Of a DNA stretch of 64,000 bases, positions 42,201 to 51,953 are shown one piece after another. A model generated the notes under the pieces. The model made no database searches. It saw only the letters and a program-made list of their open reading frames with translations, and was not told the origin of the DNA. Position 1 is the stretch's first letter; each line of letters opens with the position of its first letter. The DNA is from Prostheceraeus crozeri (Eukaryota; Platyhelminthes; Polycladida; Euryleptidae), in assembly GCA_907163375.1 (NCBI GenBank), contig CAJQUW010014423.1, positions 186,001 through 250,000 on the forward strand. Direction: 5' to 3'. The translations under genes and the position numbers were made by a program.

Positions 42201-43015
42201 GCGCAGTCCATACACAAAAAATGTTCAACCATTCTACATGAAGTCATTTCTTCATTCGCATTATTTTATGAATAATTGTAACAAATCACAACCACCTTCC
42301 TTGCATTGATTTTTCTTTCCTTTAAGTCCTGCATATATTGCATCATTGTTATTGATCGTTGTCACGGTCACTGATGATGACATCTTGTCTACTGAAACAT
42401 GTCTGCGAATACATTATCTCCGATGAATTTTAATCAAGTGGGATCGTCATATCCACCGGATGTTGTAAACTTTTATCTTGAAATATAAAGACGACACCAT
42501 TTCAGTGACATAGCAGCTATGTGGGTGTAAAATGGTGCCATTTCCGTTACAGATTCTGTGAAGAAACAGCACTTTCCAACGATAACTTCCAAGAATTTTG
42601 AGGAGATCTCCAGCAGGTATCTGCGTGGTACAAGGGACCGCAAAGGTGGGCGGCAACAACGAGAGTTTAGATGAAGGAGGCGGAGGCCCAAGCGCAGTTA
42701 AGTCACAGTGATTTATCTGACTCGGACTAAGTGGACTGGGACTATTGAGTGGTCTTCTCTGACTTTCACTTTCATAGATGCGCTACGCGCGCCAGTAGCT
42801 TTTTTTATAGTTTCATTGATCACATCGCCTGATGAACCGTTGAATTTCAAGTTTTTATTCAACTTATTTTTATGAAAATGTTCATTGAGGCTATGAAGCT
42901 TTATGACAAATTTCATCGGAGATTAGTTCTTTATGCTTCCTGTTTAGATTATATTCCGGGTATTATCACCTCTGTACCCATGACTCAGAGAATGAAGAAA
43001 TTCATCTTCATTAAT
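39232..43015. other. intergenic DNA, no gene recognised
   Basis: No family-like coding sequence. Two overlapping frames at 42447-42691 lie in a GC-richer patch but match nothing I know. No repeats beyond low-complexity AT were noted. Confidence 0.4.
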
Positions 43016-43515
43016 CATTTTCTTTTTAGTTGAAATTAATGAATTCTTAAATCTTTCTTGGCACAAAAATTAATAAATTATGTCAAGATATATTTCGCCG
43101 ATCTGACTTTATCAATTGAAATAGAAAGAAATCATATGAAAAAATTCAGGAAATCAAATGCCAAATCATTTGAAATCTCTACAAAATTACAAACTGTCAA
43201 TATCGATATCTAACAAATATACACATATACCACAGCTCATTGATTGTCGTAGTTCTGTCAGTACAACAAGAATCAATGAACTTTGGTATATGTGTATATT
43301 TGGTAGATGTCGACATTGACATTGATGGTTTGTAATTTTGTAGAGATTTCAAATGATTTAGCATTTGACTTCAAAAATTTTTACTTAGGACTTCTTTCTA
43401 TCTCAATTGATGAGACCAGATCGACGAAATATATTTTGTCATAATTTATTGATTTTTGTGCGTAGAAAGACTGAAGAATAATAATATTTCATTGATTTCA
43501 ACTATAAAGGAAAGT
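43016..43515. repeat. fold-back repeat with arms of about 230 bp
   Basis: The left arm from TTTTTAGTTGAAAT to the centre near 43240 is the inverse of the right arm ending TTTCAACTATAAAGG at about 43510, with roughly 85 percent identity by eye. The centre is short (about 20-30 nt). Transcribed, it would form one long hairpin. No target duplication or coding capacity was found. Confidence 0.75.
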
Positions 43516-44803
43516 GATATCAGAATCTTTCTTTACCAGATCAATAAAAATTGCCAAGAAATACTAATATTATAATTATTATCTGCCTTTCAGATTTTTC
43601 CAGATTGCTTGATAATCATGATTCGTATCCAGATTAATTATCTTTCCTGTAATTGCAGGTGAGACATAGTCGTGAATTTACTATCATTACCGCGTAGCTG
43701 TTATTATTTTGCAATCTTAAACTGCAGCTTCTGTAAAAAAAAGTCACGTCAATTTCATTCTGTCTTGTAATAAGTGGGAAATGTATTACTTAAAACTGTT
43801 GCTAAGACATTGCTTAAATGGCATTGATAACATGCTCGAACTTAATTTCAATTTCATATCAAGTCTCTAGCTCATTCAAAATTCAACGGTTCATCCGTAA
43901 TTTTTTTACTCCCTACCACGGTTCAGTATTCTTTACCGGACAGTAATTCTAAGACTTGTTAAAATGAAATTTCTTAAATAGATGGCTTTTAGTAGATGAC
44001 GCCACTTTGAGAGGAGATTGAACACTCTTCACAACATTTGTGCTATTGTAAAGGTTTTTTATTCAAGTCTAATCAATCCTTTTCTGCTGGACATCATACG
44101 ATATAGTTAGATGCAGTACTTAATGGAAATATTGAATGGCTCTCTTCTAACTACTTAATAACAAATAAAAATAATAACTGCAGCTGAGCAAGACTGCAGT
44201 AGCTAAACATTAAAATACTTGCTAGTTGTCCGTCATATCCTATAGAAATGAATCGCTGTTTTTGGGTATAGTTAGTTAGTTCTTAGTAGCATTTTGAAAT
44301 TTTCTGTCTGCTAGAGGTTGGATTTTTCAGATGGAGGATTGCCTTTGAAGAGCTAATTGATCCTTTTCTGCAAAAGCCTCCGAGTTTCTCCGATTCAGCA
44401 CTGATGGCAGTGTCAATTTATTTATGCTAATGCAAGAAAGGATGGCCAACTGCAGTCATGCTCATAGCTATTTATCTATTTCTTTCATTTTTAAGTGATT
44501 ATGTTGGTTGTTGGAAAACTAGGTCATCAGATATTTCTAATAAGTGCTGTATATACACATAAATAATTTATTCTAGAATCTCTGTGTTTGATGTCTAAAT
44601 AAAATTCAGCGTGTTCATTTTGACAAGTCTCATATCATGTAATTCTGTATCAGATTTTAATACTTGTGTGATTATGCGATTGTTTACATACACATTTGAA
44701 CTTCGGAATTGTATTTTATCTCACAAACAGCACAGCTATCCGCTTCGTAAGTTTAACCGATTAAATCAGGAAGGGAGTTTTGAATTGCAGTCAGCTTGAT
44801 TAT
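43516..44803. other. spacer between two fold-back repeats
   Basis: AT-rich, with no gene or repeat recognised. Confidence 0.4.
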
Positions 44804-45147
44804 CCAATGAAGTGCAACACAGGTGCGTCAATCTTGCGATTTTCTTTTCTGCAGTACCGCATTAGTTCCATTCCCGATTATCTATCTTGGCCACAGCAAC
44901 AATGCCGTAACACTAGTTATGGCGATACATATAATAGCGACGCTATTGATGTACACATCCCCCGCCATATTTTGAGCCAGAGAAACGGGGATGTGTACGT
45001 TAGTAGCGCAGCTATTAATAATGTATCGCCATAACTAGTGTCACGGCATTGTTGCTGTGGCCCAGATAGATAATCGGGAATGGAACAAATGCGGTATTGC
45101 AGAAAAGCAAATAGCAAGATTGACGCACCGGTGTCGGCACTTCATGG
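44804..45147. repeat. fold-back repeat with arms of about 160 bp
   Basis: The left arm ends GTACACATCCCC at about 44962 and the right arm begins GGGGATGTGTAC at 44987, with a loop of about 24 nt. Inner shared words include CACTAGTTATGGCGATACAT and CCATTCCCGATTATCTATCT. Arms are about 85-90 percent identical by eye. It is followed directly by a GC-rich patch. Confidence 0.85.
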
Positions 45148-46652
45148 GTAGCACCTCATTTCGGCGTCGGCTCGGTGTGGAGCCGCTGCGTGCACGTTAA
45201 ATGCATGCGCGCTGACGATGGGTATTTTGTGGCAACATTGGGCAACTTTTGCTGGGCCAACGTCGTTTACACGCCGGTGCATATGGGCTTACGTGGGATG
45301 TTCCTGATGTTGGCCGGCACCTGCTACCATTCGAGTAGCCCACGGGGCCATTGGGCAAAACGGTATCTTCCCATGTTGGGGCCGACTGGGCTGTGCTACT
45401 TGGGTAATTAGAAGATTTCAGTTGCGGTGTTGGGGAGATAGCAACTAGCGAGGAATTTTATAATTCAGACATTCTTTTATACTTCTATTAGTTGGCAATT
45501 ACGAAAATGATGATATAACAATTCATATCAAAGAGCAAATGTGGGCGCAATTAATTACATACATAAACACGTTTCTAAAATAATAGAAATAATACTTTTT
45601 CGCGTGCAGCAATTGCGGCACCTTGGATACACCACTGGTGTGCAATGCCTGTAACAGTATACAGGACGAGTGAAATGACATACACAATGATATAACTATT
45701 TGATATAGTGAGCATAATGCATCTCCATCATGGACATGAGCTTCTGATGTGCACCACCTATAATCAGGAAGCGACTTTCTACATGTGACTGCTGACATGT
45801 TTCTACTGACCTTCTTTAGAAATTTGATGGTAAGCTTGTGCAAAAACATTAAACAATGACAGCAAATCGATATATATTAATCAGTATAAAATCAGCTGGA
45901 TTTATACTAATTTCGGTAAAATGCGTAAGTGCATGTTATGCATCACATTGATGCCGACATTAGTTAACTACATGTGTTTCCATGAAGTCCTACAGTTCCA
46001 ATTAGGCTCAAACCATGGATAAACCTGTCCACATAAGTATTGCAATTTGCGAAAATTCAGCCCACAGTCAATTCTCCACTCTTTTGGAGTTGTGTATCCC
46101 TGGTAATAATCATCTGAATCGGACTTACGGATTATCCGAGGGTCGGATTATTGTAATTAAAACCCTCCTCAGATGGTTATTATTCCTATATTAACGATTG
46201 CCACTTTAGTCTCATGATCACAAATGTAGCGGCATTAAATATTCTTTTATTTACAGAGATCTCCATCAAAACAATTTCCTGCGGAAAAATTATAATGTGA
46301 CGACTTGAATGCAATCCCATACATCCGCTACTGATACAAGCGGGCGCCCATGCCTATCATAAAGCAATGTTTCATGTGTTTTGTGAAATTTTACCTAAGA
46401 TCTGCAGTGAACTATGTTTGAATAAATTAGTTAAAATTAATATTTTGCATTACCCTACAGATAAATATGTACCACATATCTGGAATACCATTCTAGTTGT
46501 CCATGAATTAAATAAAGTGCTGAATTCGCGGATTCTGATAATGAAGACGATGAGTATTGGCTGATTTTAGCGCCTATAGGAACTTTCGTCAACGTTCGCC
46601 CAGTAATTCTTGCACCACTTCACCAGTGGGCACGAAATATAGTGCTTTATAA
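45148..46652. other. intergenic DNA, no gene recognised
   Basis: A GC-rich patch at 45160-45415 holds a 78-codon frame with words like GGCAACATTGGGCAAC and TTGGGCAAAACGG, which look repeat-derived rather than coding. A small stem at about 46100-46190 pairs TAATAATCATCTGA with its inverse. Nothing else was recognised. Confidence 0.4.
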
Positions 46653-46654
46653 TA

Positions 46655-48313
46655 CAGTCCGTTTCATAAAAAGTGGATCATCCTAAAACTTGACTAAATA
46701 AAACATAAGTATGATACTGAAAGCATTTTTCATGTTATTTCATGTCCCTAATATATTTAAATGTCCTTATATAATCTGATAAGCTATGATACAGTAACGG
46801 TTCTTAAGAAACTAATATTTTGTGGCCCTACCCTTATTGTCAATGACATTACCAATTCGTCTAGGCATTATTGATTCGATGATATCGTTGATTTTTGACT
46901 GATCTAACTTTCGCCACTCTCTTTTTAACAGTGACTTAAGTTGTGATACGCCATCTGTAGGTAGCAGTGAACGACGAACGTTACGTTTTAGAATACTCCA
47001 TACATTTTCTATGGGATTCAGATCAGGAGAACGAGCTGGCCAAGGTAATGTCCTAAGCCCTAATTGAGACTTGCATAAGTTGACTTTACTACTCCTGTGA
47101 CACGTAGCATTATCATCCATAAATAACCAAGTCGATGGATCACCAAGTTGATCTGTCATTTGGCCAATGTTCATTCGTAAAACATTCACATAGCGTTCAG
47201 AATTCATGGTTCCTTGCTGTATGTGAAGTTCAGAGCGGCCATTGGTCCAAATGCCAGCCCAAATCAGTAGAGTCGCACCACCTTGTACCCGGGGACGATG
47301 TAAATGTCTAGGAATTTCCTGATCAGATTTTATCCATAATCTCAATCGACCATCACTATCCTTCAGACGGACTGATGCCTCATCAGACCAGACAACCCGA
47401 TCCCATTGATTTCGCCAGTGACAATGACTCATTGCCCATCTGAGACGTCTTTTTGTATGCTGATCTGATAATTCGATCTGAGAGGTCCTCCTACCGCTCT
47501 TGAAATTCGACTCAATAAGTCTTCTACGAATAGTGGACTTAGAAATAGACGAGTCTAGTGCAACCATCTCAGTTAGCGAGAGACTTGGATCAACTTTAAC
47601 AAATCTCAAAATTAGGCGGTCTCTACGTTTGGATGTTTTGCGTGGACGGCCAGAGTCCTCTTTACGACAGAGTCGAAAATCATCATTATGCCATCGATGC
47701 ACATTTGTGTAAGGGACATATAGTCGCTTTCTTATAGCTCGCAAAGAAAACCCTAGTTCTAGCAAGGCTGACACTTTGCCTTTTGTGAATGCGATCTCGT
47801 TATTGTTCATTTGTGATTTGTATTGTTTTCAACCGGTAAGAGATAGATTTCTAGCTGAAAGCAATCAGGAGTGCTGCCAACAGCACCGCAACGAAGTCAG
47901 GAAGCTATGGAACATGAAGTCCAGTTAATCACATGTAGCAGTTACATTATTGTTGATGAATAATGGTGCTATACTGGCTCTGATTGACCGATTTTCTTTA
48001 TTTCTGTTTTGCTTGATAGCTTTTGGCTTGTAGAACAACATATTACATAACAAAGGAAAGAAATGTAATTTTGTAAGAGTGAGGTATGATTTTGTGTAAC
48101 ATTGCTAAATGAAGATCAAATTATCTACTACTTTTTTATCTATAACAGGAAAACAACTCAATATTTATGCTTGAAATTTCCAACAATGATATTAGTAAGC
48201 ACAACTGACATATCTTCCAAATTTCAGAGAAATTCGTTCAAGTTTGGCGGAGTTAGACAAAGTTGAAGTTAAGGCGATGTTTAAGGGTGATCCATTTTTT
48301 ATGAAACAATCTG
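46655..48313 (-). mobile_element. full-length Tc1-like transposon
   Basis: The inverted ends read CAGTCCGTTTCATAAAAAGT and CAGATTGTTTCATAAAAAAT (each inward), flanked by TA at 46653-46654 and 48314-48315. Length 1659 bp, standard for Tc1. It contains one uninterrupted transposase gene on the minus strand, so by sequence it looks complete. Confidence 0.93.
46812..47810 (-). CDS. Tc1-like transposase, apparently intact
   Basis: 332 codons from ATG 47810, within the usual 330-345 range. Residues 1-110 form the paired-type helix-turn-helix DNA-binding region (GFSLRAIRKRLYVPYTNVHRW, then SGRPRKTSKRRDRLI, with a GRPR AT-hook-like link). The catalytic triad is D143 (WSDEASV), D233 (FMDDNATCHRS) and E268 (SPDLNPIENVW), giving a DD34E spacing. 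The enzyme excises and reinserts the element at TA. No stop or frame break is seen. The flanking 5' sequence within the element (47811-48313) is AT-rich and holds no further frame. Confidence 0.93.
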   Translation of the reverse strand: MNNNEIAFTKGKVSALLELGFSLRAIRKRLYVPYTNVHRWHNDDFRLCRKEDSGRPRKTSKRRDRLILRFVKVDPSLSLTEMVALDSSISKSTIRRRLIESNFKSGRRTSQIELSDQHTKRRLRWAMSHCHWRNQWDRVVWSDEASVRLKDSDGRLRLWIKSDQEIPRHLHRPRVQGGATLLIWAGIWTNGRSELHIQQGTMNSERYVNVLRMNIGQMTDQLGDPSTWLFMDDNATCHRSSKVNLCKSQLGLRTLPWPARSPDLNPIENVWSILKRNVRRSLLPTDGVSQLKSLLKREWRKLDQSKINDIIESIMPRRIGNVIDNKGRATKY

Positions 48314-48581
48314 TAGGAAAGCTTCTTAATATGCGTTTGCCAACTATGGACTGTAAACCATGCACCTTTATTATTTCATTCGGTCGCTACCGTTACACAT
48401 GATTAAAGACTACTAAAGCGCTCGTGTGGAAGTTTCTGTACACATCTTCCCTTTCATTAATGATGCATTTGTTAATGACGTTTATCATAAGCAAAATCTG
48501 CATGTGAAACTTGTAAAATAATCCGAAAATTTATAACAAAATAATTCATCTAGATACCATCAGTACTAAGTTTTGCAATTC

Positions 48582-49889
48582 TCATACCGGTCGAAGAGTA
48601 AAATATTCCGCTGGAACGCTGTCTTTTGACATTAAATAGATACCACGCTTTTCCATCAAACAGCAAGCGCATTTGGATCTTATGAATAAACAAACAGCAA
48701 TTAGTGAGATAAGCAGATTCAAAATCGTAACACCGATTATAACAAATATGAAAATATTCGTCATGCCCTTTTCAAAGAACAGAATACGAGAATCTGAATT
48801 TTTATGGTTAAATTGATATGTTTCAGACTCATGACGACTCAGCTGATCGTTTCTGAACAATGCGCTTTTAGTAGTCATTTTCACCAGCTGTGTAGGTCTC
48901 CAATTTACGTGGGGATCCTTTTTTGTTGCTATAACAGAGTACATAAGAGTTTCACTAGCTGATGTAGATACTGTCGCATCAATTTCGGGTGGTATAGAAA
49001 CTTTCTTCAACAACAAGTTTCTTAAAGCGATTTTACGCGTGGGGTTTTCTGACGATGTAGACATTTCTTTCATTGAGTCTCCAAAAGTTGCTTTTCGTGT
49101 GGTTTTTTCGGACGATGCAGAAATTCTTTCGACCGATTTTATTGAAGCAACCATCTCTGAACTTGTTTCGGTTGATGTAGAAGATTTTTTCCGTCGGATG
49201 CATGGACTAATATCCCCTTTACATTGAGAAGGCCTACAGTTTGCAAGGGAAACTGAATGACCATGTAAATTCATATGAGATTCTTCAAAACCTTTCAATA
49301 AAACAAAGTGATGAAGGCTGCTTGAACTTTTGCACACATTACAAGAAAATTTTTGCATGCAGTTATCCACTTTAAAATCTACTGTCGAGTCGATCGGCCA
49401 TACCAATTCCTCTAACATCATATATTGCCAAGGCACACATTCCATTACCACTTTTGACAGGTTCTTCGGAAGTGTATAAAACGCACAACCTTGAATATGA
49501 TGGACTTTGAAGTGAAGTTGGCGTAAATTTTCCATATTGTCAAATAATCCTGAATCTAGCAATTTAATCTGCAGTTTCAAGTACAAATGTAGAAGATAAG
49601 GACTTTCACTTTCACTATCCTTGAATACGGTTAATCCGTTGGCAGATATACCACTTATGTCTTCTGAATTCCCAATGTGAACACTGACAGCATTTCCTTT
49701 CCTACTACAGCTAACAGACACATTTCGGTAAACATTTGGTAAAATATTAGATTGCATGGCATTCAGTAAGTGGCATGATAATCGAGAGGCAGTAATGTAA
49801 CAAAACGACTTGCATTTTAACTTATACGCATTGCTGCAGTGGAGCGCTGAGAATAGAACAGTCAAAAGCACCTGATATTTCGTAAGCAT
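48582..49889 (-). CDS. host type I membrane protein with LRR-like ectodomain
   Basis: A single-exon 435-codon frame and the only convincing host gene. Residues 1-21 look like a signal peptide (LTVLFSALHCSNA). Residues 22-65 hold four cysteines (KCKSFCY...LSCH...SCSRKG), resembling an LRR N-terminal cap. Residues 95-165 show leucine-rich spacing (LLHLYLKLQIKLL, NMENLRQLHF, LPKNLSKVVM). A Cys cluster follows (FSCNVCKSSSSLHHFVLL ... CRPSQC), like an LRR C-terminal cap. Residues 235-330 form a Ser/Thr-rich stalk with a degenerate repeat (SSEKTTRKA, SSENPTRKI). The membrane segment is about 378-404, then a short tail with CACC and YFTLRPV. It is probably a cell-surface receptor or adhesion protein; the exact family is not recognised, and the ligand and role are unknown. 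The LRR count is low, so an unrelated ectodomain is possible. Confidence 0.7.
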   Translation of the reverse strand: MLTKYQVLLTVLFSALHCSNAYKLKCKSFCYITASRLSCHLLNAMQSNILPNVYRNVSVSCSRKGNAVSVHIGNSEDISGISANGLTVFKDSESESPYLLHLYLKLQIKLLDSGLFDNMENLRQLHFKVHHIQGCAFYTLPKNLSKVVMECVPWQYMMLEELVWPIDSTVDFKVDNCMQKFSCNVCKSSSSLHHFVLLKGFEESHMNLHGHSVSLANCRPSQCKGDISPCIRRKKSSTSTETSSEMVASIKSVERISASSEKTTRKATFGDSMKEMSTSSENPTRKIALRNLLLKKVSIPPEIDATVSTSASETLMYSVIATKKDPHVNWRPTQLVKMTTKSALFRNDQLSRHESETYQFNHKNSDSRILFFEKGMTNIFIFVIIGVTILNLLISLIAVCLFIRSKCACCLMEKRGIYLMSKDSVPAEYFTLRPV

Positions 49890-50317
49890 GTTCCCAATTT
49901 CATGACAACATCAGGCATCAAATATTTACTAGTTCGGATTCTATATTCGAAATGACACCCGCTTTGCTATTGGCTGATGGATGTGATAGGTGATGCTAAC
50001 TGGAGGAGTGAACTCCAAGTATCGATGAAAAGGTATAAGATATTTGCAGAATGCAATTGAGTGGCTGGTAAAATGTGAATTGACTTTTGAAATCTAATTT
50101 GGGGCTGCACCATTATAAGAATTATTGCTTTAAAAAATGAGTTTTTACGTGCCAATGAGTCATCAACATGATTATTTACATGTACGTCACATTTTGCTTT
50201 TCCTACATTAATGCCAAACAAACAATGGGATATCGTCCTTGTTCATCAATTATCAAAAAGATTGGCTAGAAGCATGGTGTGTCTAACAGTCCATCTCTCT
50301 CTCAAAATTCAAAAAAA
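49890..50317. other. upstream region of the membrane-protein gene
   Basis: No gene recognised; a short frame at 49967-50221 looks accidental. It ends in a CT and A-rich run where duplicated copy B begins. Confidence 0.4.
49966..49976 (-). promoter_or_regulatory. CCAAT box upstream of the membrane-protein gene
   Basis: AGCCAATAG on the minus strand lies about 80 bp before the ATG at 49889. This is a common position for a CCAAT box if the 5' leader is short. No clear TATA box. Confidence 0.3.
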
Positions 50318-50732
50318 ATCTCATCTCTCTTTCTCTTTTTCAGCGATTGATTCTTTGCTGACCGTCAATTTTCTTTTCTCTTTCTCACGAGATATTGAAT
50401 ATCTCGTTTACGAAACGAAAATGGCGTAGGCTGACCGGTTACATATATACATGTACACAAGAAATATCAACTATGAACATGAGAACGCACATAGGAGCGA
50501 CGAGGATAGGATAAGGGCACATGGGGTAGATTGAAACGAACAAACGTTGAATACATTAACATAATACACTGTACGCGTCATGCAATTATCGGAATTGAAT
50601 CTTATTATGGAATTGGAATTGAATTGAACTGTTTCGACTGGAATTGGAATTGGAATTGAAGTTTCTGCTCTGGAATTGGAATTGGAATTAAAAAATTTCA
50701 GTGGAATTTTTCCAGCTCTGGTCAGAATATTG
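50318..50732. repeat. duplicated unit copy B, left part
   Basis: Matches 26024-26438, including the GGAATT microsatellite. It ends GAATATTG, where the 5.96-kb transposon begins. Confidence 0.9.
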
Positions 50733-50987
50733 GGGGAAATCTCCATCTCGTGCTATCTTCTATTGAATATACCCGTTAAAATTGAGAAAAACAAATTTTT
50801 TAGCTTTCCACAGCTCATACGCCTTTAATCATGCTACGAATTGTCCAGTATAATACGGATTTTTGACAAAGCGAGCGCCCGAGTTTGATCATCAGGACAC
50901 TGAACTCTATTTTGATGACATTCTTTTGTGCCTGAAAGTCATATAATTGACTAAACCGATGTTTTTGATGTTTCCAAAAATTCTGAT

Positions 50988-51004
50988 GTCATCAGACCGA
51001 CGCA
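50988..51004 (+). repeat. subterminal repeat copy, left side
   Basis: GTCATCAGACCGACGCA, the same 17-mer that is present three times near the right end (56467-56525), in the same orientation. Confidence 0.8.
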
Positions 51005-51953
51005 TTTCTTTCGGACATCAAAAACATGTATTCATGTTCTAAATATGTCATAAGCATCGCCCAAGGTTACAGATCATTGAGTAAAAATCCTAGGATTCTG
51101 AGATTAAGTGATACAAATCAATAGAATAAAGGGAAGCAAAAGTATCAATTAAATCCACCACAAATGTTATCAGACATGTCAATGTATGCTTGTCAATGCA
51201 TGCTTGGTAGTATAGGAGGAATATTTGTAAACCTTATGATTTGCATGATTCCTGCATGATTTTGAAGTTCAGTGACTGAAGTAGAACCCATAAGTATATG
51301 ATAAAACAATTTTTAGAACAAAATACAGCACAAATAGAGCAAATATTGTCTGATGACAATAGAATGTATACAATGAAAATATGTAAAGAATGTGAATATG
51401 AATTCATGGCTATAGAAATAGAAATGGATGCAGATGTACCACTTCAGTCTGGTTCATGCTGGCACCGATATTGTCATGCCAGGAACTCCTAAATATCAAT
51501 TCCGCTATTTTTTGGTGTAGGCCTTGAGACTAATTCAGGAGCCTAGGCTAAGTATGTCGCCTGAACGATGTCTTTCTCACACATTTAAACATTAGACAGC
51601 TTAGTGTGGGTTTATTGTATTCACATCACAGCTGAAGTTCAAGCTCCGGTAGAGCACGCAGTCGTGCTGGTGATGCATACAGGGCTATTGTCTTCCACGC
51701 ATCTTCCCATGTAGCATGTCTGCTGATTGGTCAACACCAAATTTCTGCTGCATAAGTCGATAAGCATTGCTTTTTTATCACTGCGAGTGATATCTTGTAT
51801 ACTGATGGACGCGTTAGCAAAGACGAGAGAAAGAGATCGAAAATACCGATTCAAAAAAGAAAGATGATGAAGGATACAGGGCAAGGGCGAAGAGAAATAT
51901 GTAGAAATTCATACAAGAAGAAAAGTTAGCAGTTATCATCAAGAGATAAAAGA

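Noticed and set aside
42447-42691. Two overlapping minus-strand frames in a GC-richer patch
   Set aside because: Neither matches a family and they overlap each other in different frames.
45175-45411. 78-codon frame in a GC-rich patch
   Set aside because: The DNA contains short inverted words such as GGGCAAC/TTGGGC that look repeat-derived, and the protein resembles nothing.
45523-45849. 108-codon minus-strand frame
   Set aside because: No recognisable domain or gene context, probably chance.
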